This document shows positions 1-7,179 of a DNA stretch of 15,094 nucleotides, piece by piece; position 1 is the stretch's first letter; the number at the start of each line of letters is the position of its first letter. The translations under genes and the position numbers were made by a program. This DNA is from CAKUFA01 sp963646285 (lineage in GTDB: Bacteria > Bacillota > Clostridia > Christensenellales > Aristaeellaceae). A model generated the notes under the pieces. That model had not been told where the DNA came from. It saw only the letters and a list, made by a program, of their open reading frames with translations, and did not search any database. The stretch lies in NCBI GenBank assembly GCA_963646285.1, contig CAVIWF010000057.1, forward strand, positions 1 through 15,094. Direction: 5' to 3'.

Positions 1-20
1 TGCCTCCGGCGGAGGAAACC
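1..20. other. Partial spacer or array-flanking sequence
   Basis: Twenty bases precede the first visible repeat. They contain the dyad CCTCCG-G-CGGAGG but are too short to classify. Because the adjoining repeat at 21-53 is perfect, with none of the decay common in a terminal repeat, these bases are probably the end of another spacer, so the array may extend left of the window. Confidence 0.4.
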
Positions 21-321
21 ATTTCAATCCACGCACCCCGTGGGGGGTGCGACCAACGTGTATGAGGCCGTCAGAGTGTGGGCGCTATTTCAATCCACGC
101 ACCCCGTGGGGGGTGCGACGACCCGGAAGGCGCAGGCATGGAGACCATCATCAAATTTCAATCCACGCACCCCGTGGGGGGTGCGACTAGGCGGCATGAC
201 CGGCTATGACGTGGCCGGACAATTTCAATCCACGCACCCCGTGGGGGGTGCGACTGCGGGAAATTACCCTTCCATTCCCACGGGGCGATATTTCAATCCA
301 CGCACCCCGTGGGGGGTGCGA

Positions 322-347
322 CCCGGGCGGCAGCGTAACCGCCCGGG
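322..347. repeat. Self-complementary spacer (5th)
   Basis: Spacer 5 (323-355) contains CCGGGCGG and its exact complement CCGCCCGG, separated by CAGCGTAA. With the last base of the preceding repeat and base 347 the stem grows to 9 bp (322-330 with 339-347), all G:C. The spacer is the most GC-rich that I counted (24 of 33). The protospacer may be a palindromic element such as a terminator or operator. Confidence 0.85.
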
Positions 348-654
348 CAAATGAGATTTCAATCCACGCACCCCGTGGGGGGTGCGACTCCGTGCAAACA
401 AGCCAGTGCAGAGGCGTGCAAATTTCAATCCACGCACCCCGTGGGGGGTGCGACCTATACCAGCTTTCGGAGCAACTGAACTACACCCTATTTCAATCCA
501 CGCACCCCGTGGGGGGTGCGACACGTCAAGAAAAGCCCGGCAGCCCGGCACTACTATTTCAATCCACGCACCCCGTGGGGGGTGCGACCCCTGAGCATCG
601 TTTCCCGTGGAAATGGTGGATATTTCAATCCACGCACCCCGTGGGGGGTGCGAC

Positions 655-892
655 AACATATAACGTAATTGAAAACTATGACCGATATATTTCAATCCAC
701 GCACCCCGTGGGGGGTGCGACCCGTGCTCTTCCTCAGGTCGTAGCTCAAGGACGGATATTTCAATCCACGCACCCCGTGGGGGGTGCGACGGATTCTGGA
801 TTTCCTGTTGCAAGTCAAAGCCTGATTTCAATCCACGCACCCCGTGGGGGGTGCGACTAACATACAACGTTATTGAAAACTACGACCGTTAT
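655..892 (-). other. Two variant spacers (10th and 13th) for one target
   Basis: Counting from the left, spacer 10 (655-688) and spacer 13 (858-892) align over 34 bases with only four differences: 661/865, 667/871, 679/883 and 685/889. All four fall at the third position of one plus-strand reading frame, and both spacers encode TYNVIENYDRY. Both end at the same target base on the side corresponding to the crRNA 5' end. They are therefore most likely independent captures of the same protospacer from two variants of one invader gene. Confidence 0.9.
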
Positions 893-2342
893 ATTTCAAT
901 CCACGCACCCCGTGGGGGGTGCGACGGTCGGAAGCTGATACAGGCGGGTAGCATTGTCCTTATTTCAATCCACGCACCCCGTGGGGGGTGCGACTAACCT
1001 CGGTGAAGAAGAGGTTCGGTTGTTCGCTATTTCAATCCACGCACCCCGTGGGGGGTGCGACGGACTGGGGAGAGACCGTCAAAGTCAAGGCAAAGATTTC
1101 AATCCACGCACCCCGTGGGGGGTGCGACTGGATCGGTACATTGTATCCACAAGCAGAAACGATTTCAATCCACGCACCCCGTGGGGGGTGCGACTTGAAA
1201 ATTGCTGGGTGCAGTACGAGAAGCTAGGAAAATTTCAATCCACGCACCCCGTGGGGGGTGCGACACAAAGCGCTGGAAGCAGATTGAAACCTATGGAGAT
1301 TTCAATCCACGCACCCCGTGGGGGGTGCGACCCACCGCTGAAAAGATACGGATCATCCTTAAACGATTTCAATCCACGCACCCCGTGGGGGGTGCGACCA
1401 GCGCCGGTTCAACGGGAGCCGAGGGCATGGGCTATTTCAATCCACGCACCCCGTGGGGGGTGCGACATAAAATGTTTGGGCTTAATATTTCTGTAAAGCT
1501 ATTTCAATCCACGCACCCCGTGGGGGGTGCGACCCTTGGTTATGTGTGCGAAGACAGTGAAGGCAATATTTCAATCCACGCACCCCGTGGGGGGTGCGAC
1601 TAGTTATTGCCTTCAAAGTTCATGTGCAAATAGCTATTTCAATCCACGCACCCCGTGGGGGGTGCGACACCACAAGCGGGAGCTATGCCCTGCAAAATCC
1701 GGGATTTCAATCCACGCACCCCGTGGGGGGTGCGACGGGTATGTATGATTCTTCCTTTTTCCCGCAAACATTTCAATCCACGCACCCCGTGGGGGGTGCG
1801 ACTTATTCCGATATATTCAACTAATCAATTGCTTTACATTTCAATCCACGCACCCCGTGGGGGGTGCGACAAAATCAAATCCCGTACCATTTTCAGCGAT
1901 TTTTATTTCAATCCACGCACCCCGTGGGGGGTGCGACCCGTGAACGTTGCAAACCCGTCTACTACACTGTCCATTTCAATCCACGCACCCCGTGGGGGGT
2001 GCGACCTTGTCAGTTGCGACCAATTTTCGAAAATGTCAAATTTCAATCCACGCACCCCGTGGGGGGTGCGACTTTCCGGCTCATCGTCAATATAATTGAT
2101 TTTGCATTTCAATCCACGCACCCCGTGGGGGGTGCGACGCAACAGGGTATAGCGCAAAAATACAAAATGTTACATTTCAATCCACGCACCCCGTGGGGGG
2201 TGCGACATATTTCGCATCGCTTCCAGAATTTTGTCCGTGACATTTCAATCCACGCACCCCGTGGGGGGTGCGACCATAGGCGTGACTACTAATCAACAAA
2301 TGATTCGAATTTCAATCCACGCACCCCGTGGGGGGTGCGACA

Positions 2343-2375
2343 GCAAAAGTGCACAAAATCCATTGTGCCTTTTGC
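2343..2375. repeat. Inverted repeat at the leader-array junction
   Basis: GCAAAAG (2343-2349) and GCACAA (2351-2356) are mirrored by TTGTGC (2363-2368) and CTTTTGC (2369-2375). The result is a 13-bp stem with one bulged T (2350) and a 6-base loop. The element begins one base from the first repeat. It could be a binding site for integration factors or a hairpin in the nascent leader RNA; the sequence does not decide. Confidence 0.85.
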
Positions 2376-2487
2376 GACAAAACCAAGAAAGAAGCTTCGA
2401 CAAGCGGGAAAATCGCCTGAAAGGCAGGCCTTTTGACGGCGAAAAACCGTACAAACCCATGAGATTCCTCCGAATTTTGCCTTTTGC
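2366..2487 (-). repeat. Three CAAAAGGC direct repeats in the leader
   Basis: The octamer GCCTTTTG (CAAAAGGC on the minus strand) occurs at 2367-2374, 2428-2435 and 2479-2486. The first and third copies extend to the 10-mer TGCCTTTTGC (2366-2375 and 2478-2487). The first copy also forms one arm of the junction inverted repeat. Repeated leader motifs can be protein-binding sites, but no function is shown here. Confidence 0.7.
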
Positions 2488-2496
2488 AGGGTATTG

Positions 2497-2543
2497 GAAG
2501 GTGCGAACCTCCCGGGGATTTCCTGGGAGCTTCACCTTCGCAC
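2497..2543 (-). terminator. Hairpin with alternative pairings downstream of cas2
   Basis: CTCCC (2509-2513) pairs with GGGAG (2525-2529). Outside it, either GAAGGTG (2497-2503) pairs with CACCTTC (2533-2539), or GTGCGAA (2501-2507) pairs with TTCGCAC (2537-2543). These two outer stems exclude each other. The structure begins 29 bases past the cas2 stop. No U-run follows it on the minus strand, so an intrinsic terminator is uncertain; it could instead be an RNA structure that separates cas mRNA from array RNA. Confidence 0.4.
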
Positions 2544-2571
2544 AGGCGGAGAACATCCTCCACAGCCCATG

Positions 2572-2862
2572 TTACACCATCAAGACATCATTGGGCAGAT
2601 AGGTTTGCTTGCAGCCAAAGTGTTCAATCTTTGTTTCGTAGTTTTTGCCAAGGTAGTAAAAGCGCAGACTATCCCGCTCCGGATCCATAATGGAGCAAAG
2701 GGTATGCTGCAGGCTCCGGCACTGGGCAGCGTCCAGCAGGCATTCGAACACGGAGTTCTGCACCCGCTGGCCATAGTTGACGCACTGCTTGGCAATCTGA
2801 CGCAGCCGTCTTCGGCCGGCGGCGTCTTCGGTGTTGACATCGTAGGTGATCAATACCAACAT
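2572..2862 (-). CDS. cas2: CRISPR-associated endonuclease Cas2
   Basis: This 96-residue protein matches the usual Cas2 length. It opens with MLVLITYDVNTED, the first beta strand of the ferredoxin-like fold with the conserved aspartate D8. A basic helix (RRRLRQIAKQCVNYGQRVQNSVFEC) follows, as in the family. Cas2 dimers bridge two Cas1 dimers to form the complex that inserts spacers at the leader-repeat junction. The start lies four bases after the cas1 stop, so the two are translationally linked. It is the last gene of the operon and sits next to the leader. Confidence 0.97.
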   Translation of the reverse strand: MLVLITYDVNTEDAAGRRRLRQIAKQCVNYGQRVQNSVFECLLDAAQCRSLQHTLCSIMDPERDSLRFYYLGKNYETKIEHFGCKQTYLPNDVLMV

Positions 2863-2866
2863 GCTA

Positions 2867-3898
2867 TCACTTCCACAAGAAGGGCGGATAATCCTCTAAA
2901 TCTCCGCGCAAAAATCTGGCGAGGAGCAGTGCCTGCATATACGGCACCAGCCCCCATGGAATCTTTTCTTCCAGAAAGGGATGGGTCAGGGTTTCCTGCT
3001 TTTTCTCCTGCCACTTTTTCAGGAAGGTTCTGCGGCCGTCGTCTGTCAGCAGTACGGCGCCGCTTTCCTGAAAGTCGAAGTCCGATGGCTTCAGGATTCG
3101 ATTATTCACCATGGTCAGCACAAATCGGTCAGCAAAGCAGGGGCGAAGCTCCTCCATCAGATCCAGCGCCAGGGATGTTCTTCCCGGACGATCCCTGTGC
3201 AGAAAGCCCACATAAGCGTCCAGTCCTACGCTTTCCAGCGCAGAGGCGCACTCGCTGGCCAGCAGGCTGTAGGCGAAGGAAAGCATGGCGTTGAAGGCAT
3301 CCAGCGGGGGACGGCGACTCCGTTCGTGGAAGAAGAACGTGTCCTTCCCTTGCAGGATCATGTCGTCCAGCAGGCTGAAGTATGCGGCGGCGCCGGTGCC
3401 TTCCAATCCACGCAAACTGTCGGGGGAGGTGACCTCTGCCACCTGGGGCAGCAGTGCTTTCAGCTGTGCAGAAACCGTGTCGAAACGATGCTTGTCCACC
3501 CGCAGACCATGGTCACGGCTGGTGCGCTGGATGCTCCATCGGCTGTTGAAGAGCTTGCCGAAGATCATCATCCGTGCAACCCGGCAGCTTTGGGTCGGAT
3601 CATCAGCTATGCGGTACTGGGCACGGCGAAGCAGCACATTGCCTTGGGTAAAGCCGGTTGTGCGAGCCAGGAATTTTCCCCTTGGCGTGCAAAAGGACAG
3701 GGAAATCCCCTTTTTCGCACATGCGCCCATCAGCGCAGGGGATGCGCCGGCGTAGGAGAAGGACACAATCCCCTGAAGGGTGTGCAGGGGATACCGCTGC
3801 ACCACCTCCCCATCCCGGTTGGCCACCACGTTTTCCCCATCCAGGGAAAGATACACATCCTGAGAGGTGACAAAGAGGGTATTCAGCAGCTGTCTCAT
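2867..3898 (-). CDS. cas1: CRISPR-associated integrase Cas1, type I-C
   Basis: Cas1 is the metal-dependent integrase that joins prespacer ends to the repeat. The 343-residue protein starts with MRQLLNTLFVTSQDVYLSLDG, the N-terminal beta domain. Candidate metal ligands are E166 (in LRGLEGTGAAAYF), H234 (in GFLHRDRPGR) and D246 with E249/E250 (in LALDLMEELRP), all intact. The frame stays open upstream to 4174, but ATG 3898 is the right start: it has GGAGGGCGAACC before it, shares an ATGA overlap with the cas4 stop, and gives the family length. The upstream extension is only the shadow of cas4. Confidence 0.97.
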   Translation of the reverse strand: MRQLLNTLFVTSQDVYLSLDGENVVANRDGEVVQRYPLHTLQGIVSFSYAGASPALMGACAKKGISLSFCTPRGKFLARTTGFTQGNVLLRRAQYRIADDPTQSCRVARMMIFGKLFNSRWSIQRTSRDHGLRVDKHRFDTVSAQLKALLPQVAEVTSPDSLRGLEGTGAAAYFSLLDDMILQGKDTFFFHERSRRPPLDAFNAMLSFAYSLLASECASALESVGLDAYVGFLHRDRPGRTSLALDLMEELRPCFADRFVLTMVNNRILKPSDFDFQESGAVLLTDDGRRTFLKKWQEKKQETLTHPFLEEKIPWGLVPYMQALLLARFLRGDLEDYPPFLWK

Positions 3899-4557
3899 GG
3901 TTCGCCCTCCATGGCACGGCGGAGGTAATCCGCCACGGAGTTGTTCCGCATCAGCCTGGGTAAGCACAGCGCCTTCAGGGAGCAGGCGTTGCAGGCCTTG
4001 ATAGGCTTTACTTTGGGTGTGGTGCCCCGGTCGTACAGGTCGTGCATTTCCTTCAGCAGATGCTGCACCTCCTGCCGCAGCTCCGGTGTAAACTGCACTT
4101 CCTGCCGCCGCCGGGGCTGACCGTAATACAGTGCGCCGGAGGGAATATCGCAGCACAGCATTTCTTCCAGACACATGGCTTGACCGCAGAGCTGCAGTTC
4201 ATCCATGGTGTCCCCCTTGGGCGTGCCTCGCTTGTATTCCACCGGGTAGGGCTGCCAAAGCCCCTCTTTCCCGGGCAGGGGAATGCCGCCTTCCCCACGG
4301 TGAAACTCCAGCACGTCGCAGGCTCCTGAAACCCCGAGGGATGCAGAATGAATCTGCATGCCCCGGGTAATCAGGGTGTCCCCTCTGCTTTCCGTAAAGT
4401 CCTGATCGTGGGCACGTTCGTGGAGAATGGCACCATCCGTGGTGCGGTAGTTTTCCGCCCACTGGTTTTCGATGTGGATGAGCGCCCACTGCCTCCGGCA
4501 AAACTTGAAGTGCTGCAGGCCGGAAAGTTGGAGGTAGGCCTCCTCAGCATAGGTCAC
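3895..4557 (-). CDS. cas4: CRISPR-associated exonuclease Cas4, type I-C
   Basis: Cas4 is a RecB-like iron-sulfur nuclease that trims prespacers and enforces PAM choice with Cas1-Cas2. Numbering from the GTG start, I see C20 (HFKFCRRQWAL), H46 (AILHERAH), D81 (SGACDVLEF), E107 and K109 (PVEYKRG), the QLCGQAMCLEE helix, and the cysteines C189, C192 and C198, which with C20 would hold the Fe-S cluster. All expected ligands are present. I prefer the GTG start at 4557 because it makes a GTGA four-base overlap with the cas7 stop and yields VTYAEEAYLQLSG, resembling the MTYSED... opening of I-C Cas4 as I recall it. ATG 4566 is the alternative (223 aa). Neither has a clear ribosome site, suggesting coupling to cas7 translation. 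Confidence 0.95.
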   Translation of the reverse strand: MTYAEEAYLQLSGLQHFKFCRRQWALIHIENQWAENYRTTDGAILHERAHDQDFTESRGDTLITRGMQIHSASLGVSGACDVLEFHRGEGGIPLPGKEGLWQPYPVEYKRGTPKGDTMDELQLCGQAMCLEEMLCCDIPSGALYYGQPRRRQEVQFTPELRQEVQHLLKEMHDLYDRGTTPKVKPIKACNACSLKALCLPRLMRNNSVADYLRRAMEGEP

Positions 4558-5444
4558 CCCATGCATGTGCAGGTCACGCCGTCAGGCAGAGCACTTTCGT
4601 TCACTGTTACGGTATAGTCCTCATAGCTTCTTGCCACAGCGACTCCCTCTTTCCGTGCTACCTTCACCAACTCAAAGAGTTTGTGAGCGGGAGCGCAGCC
4701 AAGCTCACAGTTGTGCTTAAAGATGATCAACTCACGCACAGCCATTTTGCCACGTGCGGCGGAATGGTCATTTTCAAACATGTTGAGGAGCGCCGCCCAC
4801 AAAAGCTCAAGATCCTCCTCCGAAAAGCCTGTCGTCTTACGTGCCAGATTGGCCGACACATACCCTTCCACACGGTATAGGCCATAGGGTACGATGTACT
4901 TGCGACCTATTTCGGTATCTTTTTTCTCCGCATCGGCTTCGGTCGTAATGGCTACACGGGTGATTGTGATCTCCTGCGGAAGTACAGGGTCAATGCTGTG
5001 GGCAAAACCGAGCTGAACAGGTCCACGCACCTGTCCGCAGTTGAGTGCTCCTTTAACGAAGGTCGTCATCACTGCACCGAAGGTGCGGATGTCGTAAAAG
5101 TTGGAGCACATGAAGTTGCGGATCTTCTCATCAAGATGCTCATCCTTTTTCTTGGCATCCTTCAGCTTGTCTGCATCTACACCAACGTAGGTGCAGGCTT
5201 CCTTATCACTGGTGTTCAGCGGTACGCCGTCCTTGATGTAGATGCGATAACCAGGTTCGCCCTCCTTTGCGGTCTCCACATAATTGCGGATCTTCCGCTT
5301 GAGGCAAACGTCCGTCACAAGGCCGAAGCCAGTCTCTGGATCGACGCGAGGCATGTTGCCTGCATCGGGGTCGCCGTTTGGATTACCGTTCTCCACATCG
5401 AACAGCACCACAAATTCATAACGGTTCTTGATGGGGTCAGACAT
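4554..5444 (-). CDS. cas7: Cascade backbone protein Cas7, type I-C (Csd2)
   Basis: Cas7 is the repeated backbone subunit of the I-C effector and wraps the crRNA spacer. The 296-residue product has the Csd2 opening, RYEFVVLFDVENGNPNGDPDAGNMPRVDPETG, followed by a GLVTDVCLKRKIRNYV helix. It also contains the conserved stretch FYDIRTFGAVM with NCGQVRGPVQLGFAHSIDP. Length is normal and there is no interruption. ATG 5444 follows AAGGAGG by ten bases and overlaps the cas8c stop by eight bases. Hand counts give lower GC here (about 53-55%) than in cas4-cas1-cas2 (about 62-66%). Confidence 0.97.
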   Translation of the reverse strand: MSDPIKNRYEFVVLFDVENGNPNGDPDAGNMPRVDPETGFGLVTDVCLKRKIRNYVETAKEGEPGYRIYIKDGVPLNTSDKEACTYVGVDADKLKDAKKKDEHLDEKIRNFMCSNFYDIRTFGAVMTTFVKGALNCGQVRGPVQLGFAHSIDPVLPQEITITRVAITTEADAEKKDTEIGRKYIVPYGLYRVEGYVSANLARKTTGFSEEDLELLWAALLNMFENDHSAARGKMAVRELIIFKHNCELGCAPAHKLFELVKVARKEGVAVARSYEDYTVTVNESALPDGVTCTCMG

Positions 5445-7179
5445 TTTCTTTTTCCTCCTTTTTGGTGTAGCGTTTTTGTGTCTGATGGTAGTAGCCCAAG
5501 TCGAATGAGCCTTGCTGGGCGAGCGTCATACGTTGAGGATAGCTCTCGCCAAGGATGCCTTTCAGTTCCATGATCTGCTTGTCGTAGTAGATGCGCTGTC
5601 CCTGCTCCAGCTTGCGCAGATGCTTCTGGCAGAGATTGTTCAGCACCGGGAAAATGCTTGCAGGCATTGCCGCTGCAGAGTTGAAATACTTGTCCTTGAT
5701 CGTCGTGTTAATGCCGGGGTTTGCGGCTTGCTGAACAGCCTCGTAGACGGAGAAAAGGCGTCCGAGCGTATACGCAGGGTTGGTGCTTGCATCGTTGAGA
5801 CTCACGGTTAAAACCTCCTTTGGACAGTCTGGGTGTGGATTTTTCAAATAGTACGCCTTGATGATGGCCGCTCTTCCCCAAGTGACATTTTGTTCCGCAC
5901 GAATGCGGAGCATGACGGCTTCAAGCAGTGAGGCGGGGTACGGTCCGCCGGAGAAAACTGCACGGGCTGTTGAGCCTGCCATGGCAGGTGAAGGTGACTT
6001 ATCACGGGAATTTAAGTTCACCGTTTCTCGCAGCATTGCCCACAGTGGAAGATAACTGAATTTCTCGTAGGAGGGGCGAACGATTTCCATGCGTTCATAG
6101 TGGTCGTTCACGTTTTTCATCAGCGATCCAAAGCTGTCACGCAGGAAGAAACGTACAGAGAGTCGTGCGGCGTTTGGCGCAAGACCTAAAATGTAAAACG
6201 GCTTGTTGGGGTCAACACCGAGATCATCGCAGGGAAGGCCGTTTGCCAATCGCTTGAGCGCTGCACGTAGATCATCCTCCGACAAGCCGGGCATCTCTTT
6301 GCCGAACAGCGCCGCAACGCCGAATGTCTGATAAACATCTTCTGCACCCTCTGCCCAGCAGACTACGGTCGTATCACCAACGACTTGCACACTATTTTCA
6401 TCGGTAAGCAAATGGTTCAGCGCAGTGGTATAGGCAAAGGCAGCGTATTTGCCGACAGGAGCATTGAAGTTCTGCTCATGACCATAGGAACAGAAAGCGG
6501 GAGCATTGAAGGAGACCAGTGCCGCACCGCTGGATTGGGCGTTACGAACGCCTTTGATGGATGCGTGTATAGCGGGAATGATATCCTCCTTGCCCGTCAC
6601 AAGACACTGCATCCTTACTGCCTTTTCACCGCTGCTGTTCTGATATTGTTTCCAAGCCTTGCGGATGGCGGCATCTTCTTGAGGGTATCGTCCATCCACA
6701 CGAAATAGCAGATTTTTGCCAGCGGTTACATCCTCAAAGTATCTGCCTAAGACAGGATGCTCCATTGCTTGCTTCGGCTGCCATGTGTCAAAAAAGGCCA
6801 GTATTGCATGGGCAATGGGCGAATCCACGCCGTTTAATACCGCATGATGCAAAGCTGCAGCGTTGGCAAAGCATTCCCAGCTGCGTTCCGGTTTCCCTTT
6901 CTGGTCAATACCGAGAAGATAAGAGGAATTGTCCCACAAAAAGTTCGATGCAATGTTCACTGCCCGTTTTACCGGTGCAGGCAGTGTCTTGACCTGCGGC
7001 TGGGAGACGGTTTTCTTCCCTACTTCAAGCTGCTCTAAAGTGGGAACAACGTCCAGAACCTGACCATCGCTGTTTAGACACAGCGCATAGCTGATTTTTA
7101 CAGGAGCCCAACCGGGGGAGGCAATCTTGCCGATGGTAAGGAGATCCTCATAATACTGGGTCAGTGCTTGCAGGATCAT
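5437..7179 (-). CDS. cas8c: Cascade large subunit Cas8c (Csd1)
   Basis: Cas8c is the large subunit that reads the PAM and helps open the target. An internally initiated C-terminal fragment serves as the small subunit in studied I-C systems. The 580-residue protein has the family opening MILQALTQYYEDL with the nearby ASPGWAPVKISYAL. Later it has the SSYLLGID, FNAPAFCSYGHEQNFNAPVG and YTLGRLFSVYEAVQ segments that I recognise as Csd1-like. ATG 7179 follows GAGGTGAGAGG and overlaps the cas5 stop by four bases (ATGA). No catalytic residues are expected. I could not confirm an internal start site for the small subunit. Confidence 0.96.
   Translation of the reverse strand: MILQALTQYYEDLLTIGKIASPGWAPVKISYALCLNSDGQVLDVVPTLEQLEVGKKTVSQPQVKTLPAPVKRAVNIASNFLWDNSSYLLGIDQKGKPERSWECFANAAALHHAVLNGVDSPIAHAILAFFDTWQPKQAMEHPVLGRYFEDVTAGKNLLFRVDGRYPQEDAAIRKAWKQYQNSSGEKAVRMQCLVTGKEDIIPAIHASIKGVRNAQSSGAALVSFNAPAFCSYGHEQNFNAPVGKYAAFAYTTALNHLLTDENSVQVVGDTTVVCWAEGAEDVYQTFGVAALFGKEMPGLSEDDLRAALKRLANGLPCDDLGVDPNKPFYILGLAPNAARLSVRFFLRDSFGSLMKNVNDHYERMEIVRPSYEKFSYLPLWAMLRETVNLNSRDKSPSPAMAGSTARAVFSGGPYPASLLEAVMLRIRAEQNVTWGRAAIIKAYYLKNPHPDCPKEVLTVSLNDASTNPAYTLGRLFSVYEAVQQAANPGINTTIKDKYFNSAAAMPASIFPVLNNLCQKHLRKLEQGQRIYYDKQIMELKGILGESYPQRMTLAQQGSFDLGYYHQTQKRYTKKEEKENV

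Larger units (their letters stand above)
21..2341 (-). CRISPR. Type I-C CRISPR array, 35 repeats and 34 spacers
   Basis: Thirty-five 33-bp repeats begin at 21, 87, 155, 222, 290, 356, 422, 490, 556, 622, 689, 758, 825, 893, 962, 1029, 1096, 1162, 1232, 1299, 1366, 1434, 1501, 1568, 1636, 1704, 1770, 1838, 1905, 1973, 2040, 2106, 2174, 2242 and 2309. I saw no base difference among them. On the plus strand each repeat opens with ATTTCAATCCA and holds an 8-bp stem, CGCACCCC / GGGGTGCG, around GTGG. Read on the minus strand it starts GTCGCACC and ends GATTGAAAT, as is typical of type I-C. Spacers are 33-37 bp, mostly 33-35. Transcription is inferred to be on the minus strand because the repeat orientation, the cas operon and the leader side (2342 onwards) all agree. 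The newest spacer is therefore the one at 2275-2308. Cas5c should cut at the base of the repeat hairpin. Confidence 0.99.
2342..2571 (-). promoter_or_regulatory. CRISPR leader
   Basis: This 230-bp non-coding stretch lies between the cas2 stop and the first repeat, where the leader of a I-C array sits. It is read on the minus strand towards the array. It contains a 13-bp inverted repeat (one bulged base) next to the repeat, three copies of CAAAAGGC (minus strand), and a hairpin-forming segment at 2497-2543 next to cas2. The short open frames crossing it have no family features. I do not see a convincing -35/-10 pair in it, so either the array promoter is weak or transcription reads through from cas2. 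Confidence 0.85.

Noticed and set aside
40..2602. Many open frames on both strands across the repeat region, encoding repeated FQSTHPVGGAT, ISIHAPRGGCD or HPPRGAWIEI blocks
   Set aside because: They are the CRISPR repeat translated in different frames, with no ribosome sites or protein family features.
3404..3414. CAATCCACGCA inside cas1 matches 11 bases of the CRISPR repeat
   Set aside because: It encodes part of the conserved LRGLEG motif around the catalytic glutamate and has no repeat stem or partner. A chance 11-base match in a window this size is not very unlikely.
2981..3928. A 315-codon open frame on the plus strand
   Set aside because: It is antisense to cas1, which has intact catalytic residues and a ribosome site. 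The plus-strand product shows no recognisable features.
6821..6832. GAATCCACGCCG inside cas8c resembles part of the repeat
   Set aside because: Only nine bases match, in the middle of coding sequence, with no hairpin.
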